NCBI GenBank assembly: GCA_023515745.1
Contig: JALECJ010000001.1
Location: forward strand, 248,001-312,000
Length of the DNA stretch: 64,000 nucleotides
Direction: 5' to 3'
From: Amoeboaphelidium protococcarum
Taxonomy: Eukaryota > Aphelidiomycota > Aphelidea
Numbering within the stretch: position 1 is the stretch's first letter; every line of letters starts with the position of its first letter. Below, piece by piece: positions 45,620 to 57,884 of the stretch. The notes under the pieces are model-generated. The model did not search any database and was not told the DNA's origin. It saw nothing but the letters and a program-made list of their open reading frames with translations. The position numbers and the translations under genes are program-made.

Positions 45620-47584
45620 TCAATAGTCATGTTTCAACTGATTCCACAACTGGCAATAGTTACCGCGTAGTTCAGTAGTCCGAACCACGGCGTTCGCATT
45701 AACAGAAAATTCCATATACTAAATAGCCTGTCTATGTACACCATCAATCATCTCCATGCTCTAGCTATACTTGGGCCAAACAGGATACTCGATCGCCTCT
45801 CCCATATCGCCGCCAAGATCATGAGGATATGAAGCTGGAGAGGCAACCGTGATGGAGTCGCTTTGAGCATATGCAAAAGACGTCCAATAGTCAATCAGTA
45901 TATGAGACATAGTATGCTCCTCCTTGGTAAATTTGGGCACAATCAGATTGTTTTGCAGACTATGGAACACGTAAGGAAGTTCCATGGCATGACAAACACT
46001 CTTCGACTTGCATCTTCTCATGAACCAGACTGGAAGGTACTTTGCATGATACTCAAACGAGTACACGTAGATTGCTTATTAGCTAGCCAAAGCTTTGGCA
46101 ACCTTTGTCACAGGACATACTGCCATGTAATCAGAAGTAGCATCGACCAGCATGTCCAGATTTCTGTCGACTCTCTTACCATGAGACGGATAAAGTTGTA
46201 GCACTTTAGCTGATGCATCTCTAAACACTCCTTACATTAACAATTTATACATGAATCCATAGAATGGAGGATGCTTTCGACCGAGAAGAGTTCCAAAGAT
46301 TTCATCCAAGAAAGCAGCAACAAAACCAGTCTCATGTTTATTAATGCCCATAAGAATAGGTACAGGTGCAACTTTGCCTACAGTCATCAAATCAAGTGGC
46401 TGATCGACAACTTCCTCCCCGTCGACAACAGGATTCCATAGCAAGAGATCTGCCAAAAATCGCTCCTTGTTGTGTAATGGAATGGGCCACCTTAGATGAG
46501 CAATTTTGATCAACGGCACCTTGCGCATACAATCCATATCATTAGGCTGACAACCTACTCGTTTAGCAAACAGATCGCCAATCTACTCAGCTTCTTCAAG
46601 AGGTCGACAGCGGACTCCAAACACTGGACTCTACATAATAACTCTGCTAAAGATTCCATATGATTTCGGCATGGTCAAGTGATGACTAATAGACATTGCC
46701 CCTGCAGACTCGCCCCATAGAGTAACTCTATTCTTGTCACCCCCAAACGCTGCGATATTCTCCTGCACCCATTGCATAGCAAATCGTTGATCTAACAATC
46801 CAAAGTTACCCTTCACCTCTTTCGTAACCAAGAAGCCAAGAGCACCCAATCGATAGTTGATTGACACCACGATAACGTCCTTATGATGGACCATGTACAT
46901 TGGATTCTACACACCTACCATGTTACCAGATCCTAACAAAAAGGCTCCACCATGAATCCAAAACATGACCGGCAGCAGTTTACCATCAACCATGCGATCT
47001 TTGGTGGGTGTGAAGACATCGACAAGCAGACAGTCTTCAGATTAATGTCCCATGTAAGTCAGCTGTGGACATTAAGCACCAAGACGAGTTGCATCCCTGA
47101 TTCCATCCCAACCATCATGTTACTAAGGGGCTTTCCATCTCAGTTCTCCAGTCGGAGATTTAGCATAAGGCATGCCAAGGAATTGACGAACGCGATCATA
47201 AGGTCTTTACACCTTGCCACGAACCAGACCAAGAGAGGTATCAATGACGATTCCTTTACCAATCTAAACAGAGACTTCTTCAGCACTCATATCTACGTAC
47301 TGAGGATCAGCAGTTAAAGTGTAATCTTCAGTAGGAAGGGAGTCCATCTCGTCTACCACGCGGTTTCTAATGTCAGCATCATCAGAATCTTAAGGCTACG
47401 GAGAGGACTAGAACACAAGTTAAGACACATCACCGGAATCAACAGCGGCCAGATCTTGTTCCAATGCAGATCCAGCATTGATAGGCAAAGCTGAGGGGCG
47501 AGAATCTTTCGAAACTGCAGAGCAGGAAACAGTGACCAAGAGTTGAAACACTAACAGAGTTGCGACACCGTTAAGCTTGAGCAT
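45620..47584 (-). CDS. Secreted type-B carboxylesterase/lipase
   Basis: An alpha/beta-hydrolase of the cholinesterase-like family, 654 residues. The N-terminus is a signal peptide (LNGVATLLVFQLLVTVSCSA) followed by an acidic ~80-residue spacer. Catalytic features: GLVRGKVQRPYDRVRQFLGMPYA at the domain start, EDCLLVDVFTP, FWIHGGAFLLGSGN (oxyanion hole), nucleophile Ser in GESAGAMS, acidic residue in the NKHETGF region, and a His candidate in PYVFHSL. The C-terminal part is complete (PVWPKYSQSME). Substrates are unknown; secretion is inferred. ATG at 47582-47584; TGA at 45620-45622. It lies next to receptor-like kinases, which may be chance. Confidence 0.9.
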
Positions 47585-48001
47585 ACTGATTGATGGTGAG
47601 TACTTCTATATGCTGGTGAGATAATATGAAGTTGACAATCTTTTAAAAAAAATAAGAATCAGAGATATGGCCTATAACGGTAGTTCACAAACATCCGTGG
47701 GAAAATATTGTGCTTGTTTGTCAACATCTAGCTGTCCCCTCTCAACGACAGTTGCCGATAGTTATACAATTTAACCTGCTGATTGAACTACGTTTTGTTT
47801 GTAGATCATAAACATCAATGCTGTATAAAATTATCCATTTTCTGTTACTTGGAATGAAGTTCGGTAATTGCATATACAGGCAGTTCTTGTAATGTGACAT
47901 TAAGTGAAACAAAATGAGAATATGCAATGTAATACTATTAAAACAAGTCAACATTCATTGATATCTCAGATACCCCTTGGCAACACGCTTTACGTACGTA
48001 T
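47585..48001. other. Intergenic
   Basis: Lies between the receptor kinase 1 stop and the esterase start. It was searched for the missing last third of a kinase domain; no RP-box or CW motif was found. Confidence 0.45.
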
Positions 48002-50854
48002 TCACTTTTTGACATTCCAGGGATCACGACGCGTTATCATGTTGTACATTATTACGGCAAATGCATACATATCACCGGCTTTTAATATGAATGGTCTTGA
48101 CTCCCTCATTCCATGTCTAAAATTGTATAAATTCTCCGGTGCTGCGTACATTAAAGACAAACCTCTCGAATTACTCACTTTAAATGCTTCAACCTTCAGA
48201 TGGGTGTTATCAGATATGTACGATATTCCAAAGTCTGAAAGAATTGGCACTAGAGAAACACCGTCCACAGAATCCAGCAGTACATTTAAAGGCTTCAAGT
48301 CGCAATGAACAATTTGATTGTCGTGTATGAACTATAAAGTTTACGCCAGAATCCTCATTAAAGTAACAGTTTGACTGTCTGAGTAAGCGAATTGCTCAGC
48401 CGCAATACCTTATCCCTTGACAAAATCTGACAACATACCCAACGGATAGTATTTCATCAGCATGACAGCCTACACCGCGTCACTATAACCGTACAGCTTG
48501 GTGATGTAAGGCACATCGCGGAACTTCCACAAAATACTCAATTCTTAGTAGAAGGATTACTATTGATTCTGCGGCATCTAATGAAATAACTGCTTGCTCT
48601 CCTTAGCTATCAACTGATTATCGTGAACAGCCTCTTATAATTGACTATTGATGACATGAGCCGTAAAAATCTTTGACGTTCCTCCAACGGCAATAAGATC
48701 CAAGATTTAATAGTCAATGCCGTAATCATACTTGAGGAAAGCGGGAATGTAAAGAGCATAGTTAGTCTACATAATTGTAGTTGACTAATTGGTCTGCATC
48801 GATGACGCTACTCCCTAGTCTGTGGGCAGAGCTGTAGTCACCAAATCCCCTTTTGCATACAAGCCTTACACCTTTCGAGCAAAAGTTGTCCTTGATTGCC
48901 TTCTTCTAATGGCTATAAATAATCCGATAGAAATGATCAAGATGACTACAATAGCTGCCAAAATTGCAGCAAGCTGAGTGAGACCAGATGTGTCACTTTG
49001 TGGCTACTCATTGGGTTACAAATTATCGTCCACAGGCTATACAGTACTTGCAGTGGAACTACCTTTTGCCTGACTAGCCAAAGCAAATGACACATGACAT
49101 TCTTCACAAAAACTAGAAGTAATCTGCAGCGATTAAGAGATAACAAGGCTTGACGACATTGCGGTGACTGTAGTTCTTTCCAATATGGACGTATTCAGAG
49201 CAGATGTCGAGGTAACAAACTACAATGTAACGGTCACCATATCTGATGAGGATAATTAACAGCATGTAGAAGAATTAACTGAGGAAGTGAAGGCAGAAGT
49301 AACAGTGGTAGCATTAGACTAAATAGACGAGACAGAGGATTCAGCAGCATAGTGAGAACTTGTATTCTGGGCCAAAGTAAGCTTAGACGTTGTATTTATA
49401 CTTATGACACTGGACGTGACTTCAATTGAAGTGAGAGTGGAGGAAGTAGTAGTGGCTCGAGTAAAAGTTGCTGCAGATGATGAAGTAATCGTCGTCGTAG
49501 TAGTAGTCGTTGTTGTTGTAATCTTTGTCGTGATGGACGTTGACGTAGTCATTGCTACTGTTGTTTTAGTAGTTGTAGTAGCCGGCTTGGAAGTCGTCTA
49601 AATTATAGTAGTTGTGGTAGTTGTCGGCTAGGGAACAGGGATGGTAGACCACATAAATTAATCATACACTACCACACTTCCCTACGTGCCATACATCGCG
49701 GCAATGTGAAGTTGACCATATTAGTCAAATGTCATTGCCAGGCCTTCTTCATCCTACGTACCTGCACGAAGAAAAGTGCTTGCAGTTATCAAGCTCAGAG
49801 TATTAGGATCAATCTACAAGAGAATCCCCTCTTTTCCACCATTGTAAACAACACCCCCAACAGGACCAGAGATTTAGCCAGTTGCGATAAGATTGCCGGT
49901 CTAAGGATCTACAACGATACTCTCAAGCTGGTCATTCTACAATGAGCCATACACAAAGCTCATTGTATATTTCTAGTATTACGTACCCCAAAACAAAGTT
50001 ACCCAGCAATCAGTACCACCAGAAGATGACTGACCATCTATCGTACCTTAAACTGAGCCAGCAGCAAATATTTTACTACCTATTCGGACTGCAGATTTCA
50101 ATACGCCTCGACCTCCTTAAGGCATTAATACACTTTGAATAAGTTTATCATAGCCAGAACTAGTGTACAAAGTTGCAATTAAGCCTAAATTTCCAGACAC
50201 TTACCCAAGACCATGTACATTGTCACCTAAACCAATTACTATAACGTTAAGTTCACAGCCCTGAGAGGTAAAGGGAATCTGCTTTGTCCACAACAAGGTA
50301 CCATCATTGACACTAAACTGAGACATGAAGCATTCAGAGTAAGACTTCTTGGATGTTTTAGAAAGATCATTCAAATCACCAAAAGTGTAGCCAGCCACGT
50401 AGACCACTCCCAAAATGGGATCAACTTTGACGTCATTGACAATTTCATCTTACACAGTACCAAATATACGAGTCCATAACATTGCACCAGCTGGAGTATA
50501 TTTAATCAGCACAACATCTAATCTACCTATTGTGGCTTATCCATGGAACCCAGAAGATGTCTCTGCTACAGCGTATATATGAGCAGTGTCTTGATCGATA
50601 CTCAACGCTTTAATCTTATTACCTTGACCTGGACCAAACTCGATGGTGCGCGATACGACTTTATTTTCGGGTGAGAATCTCACCAGCTGATAGTAATTGT
50701 CATTCATACAGCCAACCCATACGTAACCACCTGGACCTGTGGCTATACTTGTACTTGCATCACAGATAGAGTAAACGGAAAAAGCTGCTTTGACGATCTC
50801 CAGTATCGCTAATGTAATCAGACACCAACACAACCATTATCTATTCGGCGCCAT
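48002..50854 (-). CDS. Receptor-like kinase 1: beta-propeller ectodomain, Thr-rich stalk, TM, truncated kinase
   Basis: A 950-residue type I membrane protein: signal peptide (LCWCLITLAILEIVKAAFS), an ectodomain with repeated blade-like segments (GYVWVGCMND, VVYVAGYTFGD, LHIAAMYG) like SBBP/delta-60 beta-propellers, a Thr/Ser-rich mucin-like stalk, one TM helix (LAAILAAIVVILIISIGLFIAI), a basic stop-transfer, and a protein kinase domain. Kinase landmarks: GGTSKI loop, VAIK-type Lys in LIAKES, HCDLKPLN catalytic loop (Cys for Arg of HRD), SDFGIS, and AAPE. The chain ends at ITRRDPWNVKK, after helix F, so helices G-I are missing. Tandem paralogue at 51210. Confidence 0.85.
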
Positions 50855-51209
50855 TTCAATGCAATTAAGATGTATCAATAGTCTCATTTATTTAAAGGGA
50901 AGACAGAATTCGAGATTGTCCTCTATCGTGATTGTGATATAAATAGGGTTTTAAATGGGATAGCATCATTCCAATCAATAATCGTAGTTAACTGTGTGGT
51001 CCAAGAAGGATATCAAAACGATTTAAGTTGATATTTATCAAGAAAATGACGGTATAATTACTTTGCCTTAACTAACAGACGCGAATCCATCATAGAGCAT
51101 CTGCTAAATCAAGTAAGAGAATAATGCTTATGGAAAATGCTATGCGCTACATGGCAATCCTAATTCATGAAAAATTATATTACTATCATTATCATAGATT
51201 TCAACTAGT
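50855..51209. other. Intergenic between receptor kinases
   Basis: Promoter of receptor kinase 1 and 3' flank of receptor kinase 2. No sequence for the missing kinase C-lobe is found here. Confidence 0.45.
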
Positions 51210-54167
51210 TCAGTAAATTAGACTCCAAGGCTCATAGCGAGTAATCATGTTGTACATAATGATGGAGAACGCGTAGACGTCGCCAGCCTTCAGCATTTCA
51301 GGTCTACCTTCTGGCGTGCGATTCCTGAAGTTAAACATAACTTCTGGTGCGGCGTACAACAGCGACAATCCTCTCATCTTGCTCACCTAGAAAGCCTGGA
51401 CTTGCAGAGAGGCAGCGTTATCAGTTATATGAGAGATACCAAAGTCTGACAGAACTGGCACCAACGTCTGACCATCCCAAGAATCAAGTAACACATTCTA
51501 AGGCTTCAAATCACAGTGAATGATTTGAGACTTGTGAATAAAGGCAAGAGTCTGTGCAAGCAGCTTCATTAACAACAATGTCTATCTTTTAGAGTATCGG
51601 AACTGCAGAGGGGCATTGCCACGACTTTCAACAAAATCCGAGAGTGCACCCAATGGATAGTACTTCATCAGCATGACGGCCTGTAATTGGTCACTGTAAC
51701 CATACAATTTAGTTATATAGGGAACATCACGAAACTTCCACAATAGACTCAGCTCCTGATAGAATGAATCGGTCTGCTTCTAACTCATTTCACTTATAAC
51801 TGTGTTACTCACCTTGGCAATAACAGGGCTGCCCTGCACTAACTCTGCCAACTTGGGATTAATAGTATTGGCAAAATAGATTTTAGACGTTCCACCAGTA
51901 GCGACTAGATTGAGCACCTGGTAATCCATTCCAAAATCGAATTTCAAGAATGCTGGAATGTATATAGCATAACTGGTGCTCATCATAGTAGTCTGGCCTT
52001 GCGTTTGCAATACAGTATGATGACCTATTGAAGACAATGAATACTAGGTAGAAGCCTGCGTGGATGTTACACTTCCCTGAAGAAGCTTACTAGTAACTTG
52101 TCTAGCTTTGCGCTTTCTAATTGCAATCACCAAGCATAAAGACATAATGAGAATCACCACAATTGCTGCTACGACGGCTATTATTTGAACCATACCAGTT
52201 GTTGCCGCTTAAAGTTAATCTTGAGGCAGTGCAGAGTTATCATTCTTAACAAGAGTTGTTATACTCTCAGATGCAGTGAGCTAGGATACATTAGTTACAC
52301 CAAATTCCCACCTTGATGTAATAGTGGACTATGACAAGCTTACATGTGAGGACAGTGTTTAAATAGACTGCATTAAAGGAGTAGTAAGGAGAACAGTTGC
52401 CTATGCTTGAGACGAAAATGTAGCAGTTGACTAAATAACACTTGATAAAGACGTACCAGTCACATGTTCCCCATCATTCGAGGTAGTACGCAATACTACT
52501 GATGATGTTGTTACAGTAGAAAATGATGTGGCAGTAGCGGCAGTAGAAGCAGTACTAGACGATGATATCATTTATGCAGTGGCTATAGTGGTAGATGGAG
52601 TAGTTGATGCTTTTGAGGTAGTGGAGGTAGTAGTAATCGTTGTGGTAGTCGGAGTTGTACTTGTAGTGGTAGTAGATGTCGTCGTACTAGTAGTAGAGGT
52701 TGTGCTGGTGCTGGTGGTGGTTGTAGTCGTTGTCTAAGTTGTTGACGTGGTAGTAGTCGTAGGTGTAGTTTTAGGAGTCGTGGTTGTAGTAGTAATCGTC
52801 GTTTTAGGAGTAGTGGTTGTTGTAGTTGTAGTAGTAGTACTTGTCGTCGTGGTAGTAGTAGTAGTAGTAGTAGTCGTCGTCGTTGTTGTTGTAGTAGTAG
52901 TTGTCTTTGGAGTCGTAGTGGTCGTAGTTGTACTAGTCGTTGGGAAAGGTACTACAGACCAAACATATGCATCCTGTACCAACAGTTTACCAGCAGAACC
53001 GTACATTGCAGCAATGTTAATCTGGCCATAACTGTCAAATATTAAGGACAGGCCCTGTTCGTTGTTAGATCCAGCAGTGTTGAATGTCTCTGCAGACACA
53101 AGATCGAGAGTGGTTGGATTAATGTTCAGCAAGACGCCATCCTTCAGTCCTTAGTAAGTGCCAGATCCAATAGAGCCAGATATCCAACCAGTCGCCCATA
53201 GACTACCAGTCTGTGGATTCATAACGATATCTTCAATCTGATCATTCGACGAAGAGCCAAATACAAAGCCATCCGAGCTACGACTCAAAAACTAGGTTGA
53301 GTATTAGGCAACCCAACAGTCAGTGCCACTACCTGATGAACTGACACTACCTACAGATCCATCCAATGCACCTGCAGCGAAAATCTTTGATCCTGTAGAG
53401 TCAAACACAGCCGAAGTGAACATGGCATAACCACCATGCACAATCACATGGTTGTAAGCCTTTTTATTACCGCTGGAGGCATAGAAAGACATAATCATAC
53501 CCTTCTCGCCGTACACTTGTCCCACTGCGTAAATATCTGAGCTTTTTAAAGGATCCACCAATAACGCATTAAGAATGCACCCATTTAGATAATGTTCCTA
53601 CTCCGTCCAAACGTGAACACCATCCGAAGCTCTAAACTTCGATACATAACACTCGGGGTGGTGAGTTGCAAGAGTGTACGAAGGATTGTTCACCTTACCA
53701 TTAGTTGCTCCACCCACGTAGACATAGCCATTGGTGGAGTCAACTTTAACATCACTCACAGAATCATCTTTGACAGAACCAAATATACGCGTCCATTACA
53801 CAGTGCCAGCAGAGTTATACTTGATCAACACAATATCTATGCCACCAACCATAGATTGACCGTTAAACCCAGAAGATGTCTCGGCAACCGCATAGATGTC
53901 AGCAGTGTCTTGATCGATATTTATCGCCTTTACGCGATAACTATTACCAGGGCCAAAGTCAATAGATTAAACAATCTTTCGCTGAGTGGGAGAGAATCTC
54001 ACCAATTGATAATAACCAGCATCCATACAACCAAGCCATATCTGACCATCAGGTCCCTTATCAATGCTTGACACAGAGTCACAGATAGGATAGTTGTACA
54101 GAGTGGCTGTTATCTCAGATAATGCAGACAGAAATAAGAGAGCAGAGTATACCAGATTCTAGAGCAT
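51210..54167 (-). CDS. Receptor-like kinase 2: paralogue of receptor kinase 1
   Basis: A 985-residue paralogue with the same plan: signal peptide (LVYSALLFLSALSEITA), beta-propeller-like ectodomain with paired Cys (PICDSVSS, WLGCMD), a long Thr stalk encoded by GTA/GTT/GTC-rich plus-strand DNA (52600-52960), a TM helix (IIAVVAAIVVILIMSLCLVIAI), basic stop-transfer, and a kinase domain with GGTSKIYFA, VIAKV, HCDLKPQN, SDFGIS and AAPE. It ends at ITRYEPWSLIY, the same point as its neighbour. The Gln of HCDLKPQN is TAG. The ectodomain is better conserved between the copies than the stalk. The ligand is unknown. Confidence 0.86.
52600..52960. repeat. Low-complexity Thr-codon tract
   Basis: GTA/GTT/GTC/GTG-rich on the plus strand, encoding poly-Thr with Ser, Pro and Lys on the minus strand. 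It forms the extracellular stalk of receptor kinase 2; a shorter relative is at about 49410-49620 in receptor kinase 1. Confidence 0.9.
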
Positions 54168-54691
54168 TATGGAATAGCGAAGATGTGTACGAATGTGCCA
54201 GATGTAAAGCTATAGAATGTGAAGATTGTAAATGTCACCAAGTGGAAGACGGATGGAGGGGGAGGAGATATAACTGCCAAAATACGTAGTGTCTTCTAGA
54301 TTGACATCGTGGAAGGGTCTAATTATAGCCATCAGAGAAACGCTTGCATACAGCCAATCAACAGCTCCCAATGTAATTTACACCCAAAAACTTTGTCAAA
54401 ACTCCATCCAACTGCACGGTATGTTACTACTAGCAGTCTTACATACATTCATCATTGTACTTTTATTCCCCAATAACTTCTTTGTTGTTTGAGTTTTAAA
54501 TCTTGATTGTTTCAACTCAATGAGTATCAAGAGCGGCTGTAATCAAAGTACTGCAGATCAAGTGATCTAACCGTACAGTATTGTGATAGGCACACAGACA
54601 GAGTGAGAGACAAAAGTTTAAAGAAATACGAAAAATAACGTGATATGAACAATTTTTAATTCCCAGTCACATTATAAAAAGAACTGATTAA
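54168..54691. other. Intergenic
   Basis: Promoter of receptor kinase 2 and 3' flank of RFC5. A plus-strand frame at 54289-54492 lacks support. Confidence 0.4.
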
Positions 54692-55777
54692 TCATGACAA
54701 TGAAGACTATATACCGGCAGCGATGTCTCTGCCAATCTGGAATGTGGCAATGAGACTGCTCAGTTGCAATTTCTCACTGCAACCACTACTTGATCTGAAT
54801 TCGATATCTGCCAACTCCTTAATCAGGTACGTCTTCATCTTGGCCGGAAAATCAATATTAAGGGCGAATTAGAACACTTCAGTCACCAAATCAGCCAGTG
54901 CCAGTCCCCTTTCTACCTTCAGAGTGCTGATAAAGTCATATGCACCGGCAAAGTCCTTCTCTAAAAGAGCGTGAACAATAGACTCAATATCTTTAGGAAG
55001 TGGTGCGCCAACACAAGAGTACACATTCTCTTCATTGACCAGATTGTACGCCGCATGTACCGATTGCATAATGTTCAGAGCGCGTCTCATATCTCCTTTA
55101 GCCAGGCGCATCAGCGCAGTCATACCATCATCCTTCATCACTATGCCCTCTTACTGAACAATAAAATTCAAGCGATCCTGAATCTATTCACGTTTCAATG
55201 GAGCAAATCTGAACCTGGTGCATCTAGACTGAATAGCCGGTATAATCTTACTGACATAGTTGCAAATGATACAGAATCTAACATTACGAGTATACTTCTC
55301 CATAACACGTCTCAGTGCTGCTTACGCTGGCTGTGTCATTGAATCCGCCTCATCCAGAATAATCAACTTGACTCCCTGATTAAAAATCTACTTAGTACTA
55401 GCAAACGTTATAATCTACTCACGTACCACATCGATACCACGGTCATCGCTGGCATTCAGCTCCAAGATCATCTTGCGGTAGTCTTCGCCATACATCTTAC
55501 GAGCACAAGCTAGCACTGTGGAAGTTTTACCAGTTCCCGGTGGACCATACAATAGAAGATGAGGCAGCTGACCAGCGTCTATGAACTTGTTAATTGTAGA
55601 AATGATGTCCTGATGGGACACAAGATCCTTCAACTATTGAGGGCGATACTTTTCAATCCATGGTAGTGAGTCGGATGATGGCGGTGAATTTGCTGCAGGC
55701 TATTTACCTTTCTCTCTCGCTGTAAACTGTCTCTATTACTGTTCTTGTTCAACTTCCATTGCAGATTCCACAGTCAT
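54692..55777 (-). CDS. RFC5: Replication factor C subunit 5 (yeast Rfc3)
   Basis: A clamp-loader subunit that opens PCNA at primer ends. The 361-residue protein has [19 protein letters not shown], Walker [27 protein letters not shown] (RFC box), the DEAD-type Walker B and SRC arginine-finger region in the middle, [12 protein letters not shown], and a C-terminal [15 protein letters not shown]. The form of the N-terminal box and the C-terminus match human RFC5/yeast Rfc3 and not RFC2 or RFC4. A Gln-rich 35-residue extension precedes it. Several Gln are TAA/TAG (for example QQLKDL). ATG 55775-55777; TGA 54692-54694. Confidence 0.94.
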
Positions 55778-56000
55778 TCCACTTTACCTATTACTTTAGC
55801 AATTGACCACCAGCCAAGTTTAAACTATGTTAATGCAACAACGTTATAACAGGAGTGTATCGTTAAAGGAAAAAGAATTGGCGCGGTCGCGTCAAGAGCG
55901 AAACTTCAAACGGGACTTTTTATCCAAATGATAAACTGGTCAGTTGGTGAATAATGAATTTTGAGAAATGTATATATATTCACGCTTAAAATAATGACAT
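55778..56000. other. Intergenic
   Basis: Short spacer between the RFC5 start and the COQ5 stop; contains GCGAAACTTC. No gene seen. Confidence 0.4.
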
Positions 56001-56903
<903 letters not shown>

Positions 56904-57085
56904 TTCACCTGATCTAAAAACGTCAATTCTTTCGTTTAGAGCGAAGAAGAAGAAGAAGTGCAACGATACTTGGAAAGTCCACCCACATGGTTGAAATGAT
57001 GAAATAAATTACTCTAGATTATAATAAACACGTCTTAAATACATTCTAAAACAATACAACATCACGTTACAGATTATACATGATA
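56904..57085. other. Intergenic
   Basis: Short spacer upstream of COQ5; AT-rich, with a GAAGAA run near 56942-56955. Confidence 0.4.
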
Positions 57086-57583
57086 TCACCATGAGCTAAA
57101 GTCACTCAGTTTCTGAGAATTCTTCACCGTACCAACTCTAGAATGATGTGATTTACTAACTTTTGCACTTCGTGATGACCGAGTCCCATTATTCTTCTCA
57201 GCAGTAATATCTTTTGACTTGGATTAATTGATACTTTGATTATCCAGTTTCAAATACTTGCCAACTCCACCAGATGATGGCGGCTTTGAAACACGCGATG
57301 CTTCAGTTTTATTACCATCACCAACTGCGGGTTTAGGCAAAACAAGGGCAGACTATTAATTAGACGCGTCACTCGATGAAAGAGGAAGTGAAACAGGATC
57401 AGTCGACTTTTCCAAATCCTTCAAAACTCTTTGAGCGAGAGCATTGTGAACAATTCGACGAGACTACTGCGAGGCTGACTTTCCTACGCGCCCATCACTG
57501 CCGCCACTCACTCGATATCCTTTGAAATCTCTGCTCCATTCCTTCTACGATACAAACAATTTATCTCCTTTTCCTTTACCCAT
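57086..57583 (-). CDS. PPIL2/Cyp60-derived mini-protein lacking U-box and cyclophilin domains
   Basis: A 165-residue protein. The N-terminus MGKGKGDKLFVSQKEWS matches the start of spliceosomal PPIL2/Cyp60 proteins (MGKxxxDKxYxTxxEW). The C-terminal third has GGVGKYLKL and ends in LSDFSSW, matching the conserved GVGKYL motif and terminal GFGDFSSW of the same family. The roughly 350-400 residues between, with the U-box and peptidyl-prolyl isomerase domains, are absent; a Ser/Pro/Lys-rich linker with RRIVHNALAQRVLKDLE replaces them. There is no room for them as exons within 498 nt. Known PPIL2 is a U5 snRNP-associated factor; a non-enzymatic spliceosomal role is inferred. Confidence 0.65.
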
Positions 57584-57884
57584 TTTATTTATGATTTCTA
57601 TAAGGCACACTTATCTACAGAGATTAAAGATGAACAGTGATATCCTTATGCAGTCAAATTTCTTTCTTTGCGACTTTTGATACAGCAGTGCTCTAGTATT
57701 AGAGGAACAAGAGTAACGCGAGTTCCTCAGGGCTTACAGCTGCGCATAGAGAGCGAGAGAGAGAGAGAGCGAATGGAAAACTTTCTCGCCGATTTTTAGT
57801 TTTTCTGCCGTTGCGCTCTCCTTTTCGTCATTTAAACAGCAGACGATCAAGCAACAACATTAACAGTAACTTGGAGGATAGAGT
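57584..57884. promoter_or_regulatory. Divergent promoter region, PPIL2-like / NDUFS2
   Basis: 301 bp between divergent starts, with a GAGA run (GCGAGAGAGAGAGAGAGCG near 57753) that may be a promoter element. No gene is seen. Confidence 0.4.

Noticed and set aside
47585-48001. Missing kinase C-lobe as a downstream exon of receptor kinase 1
   Set aside because: None of the frames checked shows the RP-box, CW or Arg motif of subdomain XI; the same holds for 50855-51209 for receptor kinase 2.
52600-52960. Plus-strand poly-Val ORFs
   Set aside because: They are the mirror of the poly-Thr stalk of receptor kinase 2 on the minus strand.
54289-54492. Plus-strand ORF upstream of receptor kinase 2
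   Set aside because: No ATG start and no protein features beyond a short hydrophobic tail.
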